Source: Chromera velia (Eukaryota > Sar > Chromeraceae). Taken from it: a DNA stretch of 10,130 bases. Positions 1 to 6,937 of the stretch are shown here, piece by piece. The notes below the pieces were generated by a model that was not told the DNA's origin, searched no databases, and was given only the letters and a program-made list of their open reading frames with translations. Location: the NCBI GenBank assembly GCA_018398765.1, contig JAHBMJ010003559.1:1-10130 (forward strand). Reading direction: 5' to 3'. The translations under genes were made by a program, and so were the position numbers. The first letter of the stretch is position 1. Every line of letters starts with the position of its first letter.

Positions 1-540
1 TTTTTTTTCTCTTGCTGGCTCCTCTTCGTTGTCTGTTCCTTTCGCTCAAAAACGGGGAGCAAGGAAAGACACGAAGTTCATCAATCAGGGAGGGACGGGA
101 AAAAGAGCGGATGCGTGCGTGTAGTTTTTCTCCCACACTTTGCTTTCTTTCTGTACGAGACTTTGTCCCGTGCAGAGGATGCGCAAAAAACACACAACAG
201 ACGTGTGCTTTACCGCAATTAAAGTGAAGGAGAATCATATAATCGATGCGACTCTTCTATCTCTCTTTCCTCCGTCCCTCTTTCTCTCTCAAACGGTCGA
301 GTAGACAGCTCACATTTTGCCAAGCACTACGGAGAGTGAGTGACGGGGTCCCTGGCTGCACGTCGGCCTTCCTTTCACTTCGGTTCGAGGGTCATGTTCC
401 CCCTCCTTCGATCATCATGAATTTGTCAATATTTTTATATTGCATGACATTGTCAGCCTGCATGCTTGATGGCTTGCGTGTATTTTCATTCGATATGCAC
501 GTATATGGATGGAATGAAGAGCTGCGATTCTTCGTGTGAC
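1..540. other. Low-complexity left flank, no supported gene
   Basis: This stretch has T-rich and CT-rich segments and many short open frames on both strands, but none has recognisable domains or convincing amino-acid composition. The longest + strand frames begin at non-ATG codons or are rich in Ser, Phe and Leu, as expected from CT-rich DNA. It could be intron or UTR of a gene extending left of the window. I see no RNA gene. Confidence 0.5.
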
Positions 541-543
541 TCT

Positions 544-571
544 GTTCCTGTTGCTGTTGTTGTTGCTGCGC
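544..571. repeat. Imperfect GTT/GCT trinucleotide microsatellite
   Basis: The + strand reads as a run of TGT, TGC and GTT triplets. On the minus strand this reads as a short glutamine run inside an open frame. That frame is otherwise low-complexity and has no start context I trust, so the tract is listed as a repeat and not as coding. Confidence 0.7.
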
Positions 572-666
572 CATAACTGCTGTTGATGATCGTGCGCACG
601 CTGTTTTTTCTCCTCCTTTTTTTCCTTTCTCGTTGGTGTATGCACGTCTCTCTCGACGTCTCCTTT

Positions 667-689
667 CGACTGACTGACCGACTGACTCT
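667..689. repeat. Short GACT tetranucleotide repeat
   Basis: Five GACT/GACC units occur here with one variant unit. It is the first of three GACT-type blocks in the left 1.8 kb; the others are the long tract at 861-956 and a two-unit seed near 1770. Confidence 0.75.
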
Positions 690-817
690 AACGTGTGCGT
701 CATTCGTCCTCTCTCTCCCTCTCTCTGTTTTTGATCGGCTGTTTGACTTTGTAATTTCTGGTCTTCTTTAAAGGGTCTCCTTGGGGGAACAGACAACATG
801 CAGAGAAGAGATGAGAG

Positions 818-1018
818 GAGATGTCCATGGACACGAAATACAAGAAGAAACAAAAGGTTGGACTGACTTAATGACTGACTGACTCACTGACTGACTGACT
901 GACTGACTGACTGACTGACTGACTGCAGACTGAATGACTAACTGACAGACTGACAGACTAAACGATCGAAGAGACCGAAGGGAAGGAGAAAAAAGACCTG
1001 GATCGGCGATGTAAATGA
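818..1018 (+). pseudogene. Lysine-rich cassette, copy A, split by a GACT microsatellite
   Basis: This block matches 1720-1851 in three pieces in the same order and orientation. Positions 818-860 match 1720-1762 at 40 of 43 bases. Positions 970-989 match 1791-1810 at 20 of 20. Positions 991-1018 match 1824-1851 at 23 of 28. Read in the corresponding frames, it encodes MSMDTKYKKKQKVGLT followed by a stop, and later KETEGKEKKDLDRRCK followed by the same TGA as copy B. The two halves are separated by about 95 bp of GACT repeats that place a stop between them. I therefore call it a broken copy. Whether copy B is itself a real gene end is uncertain, because purine-rich DNA tends to stay open in one frame by chance. 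Confidence 0.4.
861..956. repeat. Long GACT tetranucleotide microsatellite
   Basis: There are about 20 GACT units with several variants (GACTTAAT, GCAGACT, GACAGACT). The tract sits exactly between two halves of a sequence that recurs at 1720-1851. In that second copy the corresponding place holds only GGACTGACTGACA, which looks like the unexpanded state. Confidence 0.9.
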
Positions 1019-1234
1019 AAGGATGGATGTGTGCACTCATGCACCGGCTCACGTCTTCGTTTTTTGTTTCCCCTCTCGACCCTCTTCCATTCACTCTCGC
1101 TTTCACTGTCTCTTTCGTTTGTTGTTTGTTTTTGTTTCGCTTTTGCACTCTCCGCCACCCCCACCCTTCAGCCTGCCCTCTCGACAGATATGGGCTCCTT
1201 CAGCATACATGCATTCATCCGTGTTGTAGGTGCA

Positions 1235-1290
1235 TTTTTTCTTTCTTTCTCTCTTGCTTCCCTTCTCTCTTTCGTTCTTTCTCTTTCTCT

Positions 1291-1335
<45 letters not shown>

Positions 1336-1403
1336 CTTTCTTTCTTTCTTTCTTTCTTTCTTTCGTTTCTTCTTTTCCTTCCTTCCTTCCTTCCTTCCTT
1401 CCT
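1235..1403. repeat. Polypyrimidine tract: (CT)n, (CTTT)n, (CCTT)n
   Basis: About 170 bp of almost pure pyrimidine on the + strand grades from CTTT-rich, to (CT)n at about 1297-1332, to (CTTT)n at about 1333-1364, to (CCTT)n at about 1376-1403, with only a few G interruptions. Translations of this tract (Ser/Leu/Phe runs forward, Arg/Glu/Lys runs reverse) are products of the repeat and should not be read as proteins. Homopyrimidine mirror repeats of this size can form triplex (H-DNA) structures. Confidence 0.9.
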
Positions 1404-1404
1404 A

Positions 1405-1450
1405 AGTGTGTGTAAGCGTGTAAGTGTGTGTGTGTGTGTGTGTGTGTGTG
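1405..1450. repeat. (TG)n dinucleotide microsatellite
   Basis: It is imperfect at first (AAGTGTGTGTAAGCGTG) and then a clean TG run of about 13 units from 1425 to 1450. It directly follows the polypyrimidine tract, so 1235-1450 is one compound microsatellite. Confidence 0.9.
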
Positions 1451-1560
1451 GCGTTTCATTCAAACAAAAAGTCCGGCTAGGGCAGAAGACTCCGAAACAG
1501 AAGAAAAACTACAAGAAGAAAGAACGGACATGTGTAGCACAGCTTGCGTAGCGGTGCCAA

Positions 1561-1851
1561 ATGTTCCTAGATGACCTGCTTGCCTGCCCCGAGCTGTCTG
1601 TCTGTCCATTTGCCAACAAAGAAGGCCACAGAAAGCGCAGCAAAAGAAGAGACATAAAGACGGGAAGGAAGAAGACAAAAAAAAACACAGAAGAGAAAGA
1701 CCAAAGAAATACCAGAGAAGAGATGTCCGTGGACACGAAAGACAAAAAGAAACAAAAGGTTGCCAATGGACTGACTGACAAAGAATTAAAAGAGACCGAA
1801 GGGAAGGAGACTCCTTCGGAGAGAAAAGATCTAGAGCGGCGACATAAATGA
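1561..1851 (+). CDS. Lysine/glutamate-rich open frame carrying cassette copy B (possible exon)
   Basis: This ATG-initiated frame of 96 residues is highly charged (runs of K, R and E) with no recognisable domain. The last 45 or so residues contain MSVDTKDKKKQKV, LTDKELKETEGKE and KDLERRHK. They recur, frame for frame, in the degenerate copy at 818-1018, which shares the same stop codon. An in-frame TAG lies just upstream, so the ATG at 1561 would be the start unless an intron acceptor precedes it. The stop overlaps the ATG at 1848 of the next candidate gene (AAATGA). Purine-rich DNA often stays open in one frame, so coding status is weakly supported. The product, if real, is unknown. Confidence 0.25.
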   Translation: MFLDDLLACPELSVCPFANKEGHRKRSKRRDIKTGRKKTKKNTEEKDQRNTREEMSVDTKDKKKQKVANGLTDKELKETEGKETPSERKDLERRHK

Positions 1852-2228
1852 CCCCGGAAAGCGTAGCGACGGATACTTACAAAACTGTTACAGCTCAACA
1901 TGGGTAAGTGCCGCGCGAAAAAGAGCAAAGTCTCGTGACATACTCACCTTTTGTGTCGATGAGTGCCCCGAAAACTGTGGCCGAAAGAAAACATTCCGAA
2001 ATCTGGAGGGAGACATGCAAGCGTTATGTGCAGAACCACTTCCGAGGGCCTTTTTCACTGTTGAGCTGCCCGCCGAGGACTGCTGCGCGCAAGAGGGCAC
2101 ATGCATCTCGTCAGAGAAAAGGCCCCGGAAAGTTTGGGGGCACTCATCCGTGTCGGTGTGAGAAGAAAGTTGGATTTCACGCTTCCCGGGGTCGTTCGCA
2201 CGCTTGCATGCGCCAGATGAAAAGATGA
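1848..2228 (+). CDS. Small hypothetical protein, two putative exons
   Basis: The model has exon 1 at 1848-1903, a 60-bp intron at 1904-1963 and exon 2 at 1964-2228. The ATG follows directly after an in-frame TAA, which fixes the start. Exon 1 encodes MTPESVATDTYKTVTAQH and ends in CATGG before GTAAGT, a strong donor. The proposed intron has a C/T-rich 3' part and ends in CGATGAG. The phases agree: exon 1 leaves two bases and exon 2 supplies one, giving Gly. The spliced product is about 106 residues. It contains APKTVAERKHSEIWRETC, which looks like an amphipathic helix, and a basic Cys/His-containing tail. I recognise no family and can assign no function. The moderate GC content ends at the stop codon, after which AT-rich transposon DNA begins. 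The opposite strand also carries good donor-like sites (AAG then GTGAGTATG, near 1940-1950), so a minus-strand gene is a real alternative. Confidence 0.35.
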
Positions 2229-2426
2229 TTTTGTTATACTCGTATTTACAACATCACCATCATGATCATACACCATCGCCATCAGCCTATTTCTAAACTT
2301 CTAGTGTTTTATGGCAATTAACGCACAAGGCAGTTTTGTTCCTATATAGGCTATATCAGCATCAAATTAATTCAATCATCATGATTAGGTTAATCACTTG
2401 AAATGTAGTAAAAAATGTATTACACT
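2229..2426. other. AT-rich spacer, no gene seen
   Basis: Composition changes abruptly to AT-rich straight after 2228. There is no open frame of note. Only short ATGATG/CATCAT-type simple sequence is visible. Confidence 0.5.
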
Positions 2427-2820
2427 ACCTAGGGGGACAAAATTAATGCATATTTTTTTTTAAAAAAACGAAGATTTGAGTTTATCAGAAAAAAGGGGCA
2501 GCGTTGGACCAAGCTGACCAAGTAGACTTAGTAAAGACTTATACTAACTAGTTGGGTCCTACGGGCCTCACATTGGGTCAAAAATTTAGTTTGAAGTCCT
2601 AAAATTTTTTTTTCAATTCCTAGAGCGCTCCTAGACTACCATTTTTTTAATTTTACAGATTTGACATATAAAGCAAAACGACAGAGCTATATATAGTAAA
2701 TAAGAAGTTATCTTCTAGTCTGACGTTGGATCATTTTTACTAGGGTGCCACAAGCCCATGATGATTGTGTTGAAGATATGCTTCCTGGATATGATATGCA
2801 TTAATTTTGTTCCCCTAGGT
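2427..2820. mobile_element. MITE-like element E with 25-27 bp terminal inverted repeats
   Basis: The left end (2427-2453) and right end (2794-2820) are inverted copies matching at 26 of 27 bases. The core of the terminus is CTAGGGGGACAAAATTAATG. The 394-bp body is AT-rich, has no open frame and looks non-autonomous. I could not find a clean target-site duplication: the 8 bases outside CTAG differ on the two sides. The exact ends are therefore uncertain, and the flanks (TTACACTAC and the inverse of TTCACAC) suggest the terminus may reach slightly further. The CTAGGGGG start resembles that of the element at 5970-6929. Confidence 0.65.
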
Positions 2821-3175
2821 GTGAAGGGCAAAATTAACAATTTTCATTTTTGATAAAGTCACTTCTCACTCCTAGTCTGTTCTTGCAAGGCCTAGCTGTC
2901 ATCAGACACCGTGACTGTCATTCTTTCAAGTTATAGCTCTTTGTATCTGCTACCTCTGGTGAGAAAAGAATGCCGTTCTTAACTTACTTTCTGTCTGTTC
3001 TGTAATATAGTGTGTGTATGCCAGTGTACTATATATAAAAAAATAAATATTTTTGTGTCCTAATCATGCTGTTTAAACTTGAAAGAAGGGGGAGGGGCTT
3101 TGGGGGAGGGGGGGGGCTTAAGTAAACCTATACCCCCCTCGGTCAGTTTGAGGGGGGACCAATATGAGTCGGCTC
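2821..3175. other. AT-rich spacer with G-tract and GC hairpin, no gene
   Basis: No coding frame is supported. Near its right end are a cluster of G-runs (3088-3116) and a small perfect hairpin whose arms are the C-run at 3133-3140 and the G-run at 3150-3157 (8 bp, 9-base loop). The rest is AT-rich unique-looking sequence. Confidence 0.5.
3088..3116 (+). other. Potential G-quadruplex motif
   Basis: There are four G-runs of 5, 4, 5 and 9 bases, separated by A, CTTT and A. This fits the general G4 pattern of four runs of three or more G with short loops. It stands out in otherwise AT-rich DNA. Confidence 0.6.
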
Positions 3176-3241
3176 ACTATGTCAAAATAATGCATGAAAA
3201 TACTAAAAATAGTGATTATTTTTACTATTTGCTACGCTTAA

Positions 3242-3475
3242 AACCTCCCTGAACCTAAGTGCCACTTGAAAAAATATAATCAAGATCATCTCTATCTGCA
3301 GCATCTTTTTCTAAGAGACCGTCCACGCCTGCGGCGTAGACGGTCAAGACACCATCTAGATATGCGGCTTTAGCTTTCAAAATACCATAAATGATCCGCG
3401 CCTGCGGCGCGGACTTTCAAGTTTATCCAAAAATGCGGCTTAAACTTTCAAGTGGTAGTTAGGTTCAGGGAGGTC
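3242..3475. mobile_element. Small TIR element C (234 bp) inserted in element B
   Basis: The terminal inverted repeats at 3243-3270 and 3447-3474 match at 26 of 28 bases and begin ACCTCCCTGAACCTAA. Flanking 8-mers ACGCTTAA (3234-3241) and ACACTTAA (3476-3483) differ by a single CpG-to-CpA change, consistent with an aged 8-bp target duplication of the kind hAT-superfamily transposons make. Independent proof of insertion is that its removal restores the symmetry of the host palindrome. Inside are two related modules of about 70 bp, each with a hairpin and an ATGCGGCTT motif. There is no coding capacity. Confidence 0.8.
3318..3452. repeat. Two hairpin-plus-tail modules inside element C
   Basis: Module 1 starts with a 13-bp stem (GACCGTCCACGCC pairing with GGCGTAGACGGTC, one mismatch) and loop TGC near 3318-3346. 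It is followed by ATGCGGCTTTAGCTTTCAA near 3362. Module 2 starts with a perfect 8-bp stem TCCGCGCC/GGCGCGGA with the same TGC loop near 3394. It is followed by ATGCGGCTTAAACTTTCAA near 3433. The stems share CGCCTGCGGCG but the outer pairs differ, so pairing may have been kept while sequence changed. Confidence 0.6.
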
Positions 3476-3684
3476 ACACTTAATAGTAAAATAGTTTGCT
3501 AGATAGTTTGTAACAGTTAGCTATTTTTACTATTTTGATAGTAAAATAGCGATATTTTTAACTGATTTACTATTAAAATAGTAAAAATAGCTAACTATTT
3601 TACTATTTGAACTATATTACTATTAAACGTAGCAAATAGTAAAAATAGTCACTATTTTTGCTATTTTCACTATTTTGACATAGT

Positions 3685-4517
3685 AACATATAGTAATCCG
3701 GTTCAAGGTACCGGCTCTCTCTTCTTTAAGGGCAGAGCTAGACACTGCCATACAGTTACGGAAGAGGTCTGCACGCAGCGGGCGGGAGCTATCGCTTCTT
3801 CACATTTCCCTCCTTTTGCCAAGCTCACCCCCCTTCAACAAGCTTTTCCCTCCTCTCATCGCATGTTTATGTTTCTTTTTTACAACAAATCCGCCTATAT
3901 CCGCCTCTGGTCTCTAGTCCTTTTCTATCCTCCCTCGATCTGCTCTCACAGTAACCGATGGCTCTCTGTTCGGTTTCTTACGTCTGCTCTCATTTAAGCC
4001 ACAAGACGAAAGCAGTGCTCTGTCTGTTGAATGTAGCGACCACAAACTCTATGTACATAATTCTTATATTCGGTGTGTTGATGACTTCATCTAGGACTTC
4101 ATGCATAGACTTTCTTCATATGCCAAGTGGCTGGATGAAAGAGAATTCCTGCACTGCCTGGCTGAGCTGGAATCTACTGGAATCTATTAATTCAAATAAT
4201 TGTAACTGTCCACTCCCCAGTGCAAGTACATCTGAACTCTTTATCCGTAATGTCATTCAATCGCTTCTATGTTCGCATCCGGCCTGTCTCTTTGATGTCT
4301 GTCTCCTAATTCTAGAAAGTGATTAACTAATCAACTCCACCGGTGACTTAACAAACAACAACCATGCATGTATGTGCCGCCCGGGAGCTTAGCACTCCAA
4401 CTGGAGTTAGACATCCTCTAACTAACTAACTAACTAATATATAGTAACCCAATTTTAAATGGCCTAGTATAGCCTAGTAGTACCTAGTAGATGATATGCT
4501 ACCAAACGATTGATGTT
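3685..4517. other. Intergenic stretch without a supported gene
   Basis: A 122-codon ATG frame lies at 3958-4326, but its product is a Cys/Ser/Leu-rich sequence with no motif and its codon use is unremarkable. I do not call it a gene. The segment also holds a short (TAAC)n repeat near its right end. Nothing else is visible. Confidence 0.4.
4419..4437. repeat. (TAAC)n microsatellite
   Basis: About five tandem TAAC units are followed by AT-rich sequence (ATATATAG). Confidence 0.75.
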
Positions 4518-4970
4518 TGTGGAGTCCTACCCTATGGCGCCGCCCTTTGAGCCTTCACATGCGCCGTGACTGAGTGAGCCAGCGTGCCGCGCCACATTCT
4601 GCCGCCGCGCTTTGCTTTGTACGTGTCGCGCGCGTCGATCAAAGTCGTTGAAATCGAGTCTAACCTTCGTATTCAAGCATGCAACATGTCATTTGAGCAA
4701 CGGATAGCATCGTTTGAGTCTGATGTCTGTTTGGCATAGATCGGGAGTCTGAGAGTCTGAAACAGAGACTCTGAGAAGCATAAGTAGAAACCGTGCATGA
4801 TAGAATGAACCTAGCTGATTGGAATCCCAGATCGCTCTAGAGCTAAACCTTCTGTAAAGTGTTGCCTGAGTTAATGTTGCACACGTTCCTTCTCTAAATC
4901 TTCCTAAGGTTCTTGTCCTCGCTTTATCTTCTGTCTGGACGCCAGAAGGTGGCCGGACAGGAGGGACAAA
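4518..4970 (+). repeat. Left (5') LTR copy
   Basis: This is the partner of 7524-7976 and the same length. It contains a GC-rich 5' part (GCGCCGCCCTTTGAGCC, CCGCCGCGC) and an AG/CT-rich middle with GAGTCTGAGAGTCTGAAACAG. Of the 18 differences from the right copy, 16 are transitions, and about 8 fall at CpG sites where one copy has TG or CA. A minus-strand open frame (4689-5234) crosses it. Nearly all differences within that frame change the amino acid, so it does not behave like a protein-coding gene. I cannot locate a TATA box or polyadenylation signal with confidence. Confidence 0.8.
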
Positions 4971-4976
4971 GCATTG

Positions 4977-4994
4977 TGGTGAACGCTCAGCTCG
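4977..4994 (+). promoter_or_regulatory. Candidate primer-binding site
   Basis: The sequence TGGTGAACGCTCAGCTCG starts 6 bases after the end of the left repeat. LTR retrotransposons carry here a segment complementary to a tRNA 3' end, starting TGG because tRNAs end in CCA. I cannot match the following bases to a particular tRNA, so this rests on position and TGG only. Confidence 0.3.
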
Positions 4995-5969
4995 ATGAGT
5001 GTCGACTCTCGTTTTCCTTCTGTAATGGAGATCAGATCTTCCTTTTGTGCAACAGTTGAAAGCCGATTGCAACGATACGGGCACGGTCAAGCAAAGACCG
5101 TGAGTAGGGGAATTCAGCGTCCCCTTGCGTCCCAAGCTGCCTGGAGCCCTCTTTTGGATATCCCCTTCGAGTCCGATCCTGGACTTTGCCCTTGTCCTTG
5201 GGTGAAGAGCCCAAAGATCGTTGGAGGTCGCCAAAGCCGGTGGTGGAGACGTTGCTTGGTGTTGCTTAGGACTTCGAGGAGCCTGATTTCATTGAGAATG
5301 CCGTCTACAAGTACATCATAATTGAAACGGCCAGTAGATTGCTTCTTTTGCTTGCTCTTCTGCGAGTGTGTGACTGGTTCTATATCTGATCAAATAGGAC
5401 TGGCTTGTGTCCGGCTGTGACTCTGCTGTTTGCTGTGTCCGTGTCTGCACATGACTGACTGTCCGACTCTGGCAGCTGGTGTGTGCGCTTATTCATGGTG
5501 GTTGGTATCTTTGTGCGATAATCCTTTTGCGTTGAAATGAATCAGATGCGAAAGGTATAGGCGCTTAGCAGGAGGCTGAGTATGCCACGGCCTTATAACC
5601 ACTCCATCCATTGTGTATACACACACATGAAGTCGTTGGGACTTCGCTCCAAAAGAGCAGAGCTGAGAGAGTTCTTTCCGCTGCAAAGTGACACGCTGTC
5701 GGAAGCCGAGAAGACTTGCACTTTCGATCTTGATGTTGAGCCAGGAGGCATTGGATGTATTTGATGCCCCTGAAGGAACGGCAGGCCTGAAGTACGAAAA
5801 GTCAAGTGTGTGACTGCTGCCGCGTGGCCGGGTTCTCCTGTGATAGGTTGGTAAACCCCGGTTGCACCGTTCCTCTTGACTGACAGTAAGAAGGTGGAAG
5901 GATTTAAAGCTGGTGATGGCTGCTCATGAAGCAAACGATCAAACAATCAGAGCAATGCACCTCGAGGAG
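4995..5969 (+). other. Internal region of the LTR element, left part; no recognisable gag/pol
   Basis: An ATG frame of 108 codons begins right after the candidate primer-binding site (4995-5321; MSVDSRFPSVMEIRSS start). It has no zinc knuckle or other gag hallmark. A 60-codon frame at 5582-5764 is equally unremarkable. On the minus strand a 117-codon frame (5593-5946) lacks an ATG start. The region may be decayed coding or non-coding filler. Confidence 0.4.
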
Positions 5970-6172
5970 CTAGGGGGCCGCACTCTACATATAGGTAGAT
6001 CATAACCCCTGATTTTAAAGAAAAACAGACAAAAATCTAGGAATGTTATGCAAGAAGTTTCATAAAAAACCAAAAACTATAAATTACAAAGAATATGACA
6101 GTAACATAAGTTTTTATGTTGGGCTAGAAACATGTATTCATTTTTATGAAAAACTTTGTGTCGCCAGGTTTT

Positions 6173-6310
6173 GTTGGGCTGTTGGGCTTGTTGTACTGTT
6201 GGGCTTCACCTTGCCAGGAAGCTGTTGGGCGCCCAACACGCCCAACACACAACACGCCCAACAAGAAAGCCCAACACGGCTCAACAGCTCAACAAACACT
6301 CCCAACATAC
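6173..6310. repeat. TGTTGGGC / GCCCAACA foldback array, left end of element F
   Basis: About four TGTTGGGC units (6173-6231) are followed by about four GCCCAACA units (6230-6280) and degenerate forms GCTCAACA and TCCCAACAT. The two halves are mutually inverted, so the array can form a hairpin in single-stranded DNA or RNA. Confidence 0.8.
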
Positions 6311-6638
6311 ATAACATGCACAATCATGATGAAGGAAATAAAACGTTTGATTCGTCTGTGGAATGAAATTGATCACTCCGAAATGACTGCCAATGAAGAG
6401 GGATGACTTGATGAATGAGTTGGAAAGGTTAAGCATTAGGAGTATGCATTTGTCTGCCTTGTATGTGCAGGTCTGTCTCCATTTTCTTTGGTGTATTATG
6501 AACGTTTTATGAAGAGTTTCAGGCTCATACTGCACCAATGTGCAGCACTGAATGTCTTAAATGGTGTTTATTATATTCATATGCTTTGATGTGTGGACCT
6601 GGCGTATGAGATAAGCTTGTAGGGAAGGGAGGGGACCT

Positions 6639-6729
6639 TGTTGGGCTCTGTTGGGCACTGTTGGGCTTCATGACCTGTCATACAGCTGATGAAAGGCCCA
6701 ACAGAGCCCAACAGGCAACAAGCCCAACA
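6639..6729. repeat. TGTTGGGC / GCCCAACA foldback array, right end of element F
   Basis: Three TGTTGGGC units at about 6639-6667 and three GCCCAACA units at about 6696-6729 are separated by about 29 bases. They mirror the array at the left end. CTGTTGGGC and its inverse pair locally. Confidence 0.8.
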
Positions 6730-6937
6730 AAACCTGGCGACACAACTTTGGACTAACATTTTCCAAGACTGAAGTTGAACTAGAGCTTGAGAATAGCCCA
6801 ACATAACACTCCAGAATGTGTTTCATCTGCTAGTTTTAACCTTATAACTTGGGATATAATATATAGTGTAAAAGGATGTAGAAAAAGTTAGGGGTGAAGC
6901 TTAGGTATACCCATAGTGTGGCCCCCTAGTCGAGGAG

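Larger units (their letters stand above)
3176..3684. mobile_element. Palindromic (foldback) MITE-like element B, interrupted by element C
   Basis: The outer arms 3176-3236 and 3628-3684 are inverted copies, about 53 of 57 bases matching with a 4-base insertion in the left arm, and both start ACTATGTCAAAATA. Inner arms 3515-3536 and 3575-3596 are a perfect 22-bp inverted repeat. When the 234-bp insert (3242-3475) and one flanking 8-mer are removed, the left arm reads continuously and pairs with the right arm nearly all the way to the centre, giving a hairpin with arms of roughly 120 bp and a total length of about 267 bp. It is built of ACTATTTT-like units and has no open frame. No target duplication was found outside the arms. 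Confidence 0.75.
6158..6743. mobile_element. TIR element F with GTTGGGC-rich ends, nested in element D
   Basis: The 23-bp ends (6158-6180 and 6721-6743) are perfect inverted repeats starting GTGTCGCCAGGTTTTG. The flanking direct repeat AACTTT (6152-6157 and 6744-6749) is a perfect 6-bp target duplication. It can be read as 7 bp if the next G is counted. Behind each terminus are repeats of TGTTGGGC followed by repeats of its inverse GCCCAACA, so each end can fold on itself as well as pair with the other end. The middle (about 6300-6630) is AT-rich, with no transposase or other significant frame. Superfamily is not assigned. The perfect ends suggest it is the youngest insertion in this stack. 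Confidence 0.88.
5970..6929. mobile_element. hAT-like MITE, element D (960 bp including a nested insertion)
   Basis: The termini are inverted repeats: CTAGGGGGCCGCACT at 5970-5984 and its inverse, with one mismatch, at 6915-6929. Weaker similarity continues inward (ATAGGTA / GGGTATACCTA, then AACCCCT / CACCCCTAA). The element is flanked by a perfect 8-bp direct repeat TCGAGGAG at 5962-5969 and 6930-6937. An 8-bp duplication is typical of hAT-superfamily transposition. An 11-bp inverted pair ATGTTGGGCTA/TAGCCCAACAT (6116-6126, 6794-6804) lies at similar depth from each end. Without the nested element F and its duplication it is about 368 bp, with no transposase, so it is non-autonomous. Confidence 0.85.

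Noticed and set aside
10-240. Possible bacterial-type genes or ribosome binding sites in the left flank
   Set aside because: The sequence is eukaryotic in style, with microsatellites and introns. Open frames start at TTG/GTG and have low-complexity composition.
1015-1551. 178-codon + frame and the antisense Arg/Glu/Lys-rich frames across 1100-1463
   Set aside because: They are translations of the polypyrimidine and TG microsatellites.
3170-3717. CGGCTC at 3170-3175 and 3712-3717 as a target duplication of element B
   Set aside because: The right copy lies 27 bases beyond the end of the inverted arm, and a 6-mer match at a free offset is likely by chance.
3958-4326. 122-codon ATG frame on the + strand
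   Set aside because: It is a Cys/Ser/Leu-rich product without motif, homology or splice context, and it sits in a transposon-rich gap. It cannot be distinguished from chance.
4845-4860. tRNA-like TAGCTC...GAGCG sequence on the minus strand of the LTR repeat, considered as a SINE promoter
   Set aside because: The D-loop is missing, there is no proper B box (GGTTCGANNCC), and no cloverleaf can be drawn. The match is just the short palindrome GCTCTAGAGC.
4689-5234. 181-codon minus-strand open frame whose last 90 or so residues recur at 7695-8096
   Set aside because: The shared part is the LTR-like repeat. Nearly all differences between the copies change the amino acid, there is no motif, and the parts outside the repeat are unrelated. 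It behaves as a chance frame.
5593-5946. 117-codon minus-strand frame in the LTR element
   Set aside because: It starts at TTG, not ATG, has no gag/pol motif and lies opposite the inferred element orientation.
6043-6538. Several frames of 85-107 codons on both strands
   Set aside because: They run across the junction of element D into element F and its GTTGGGC arrays. Their residues (TPNTQHAQQ-like) come from the repeats.
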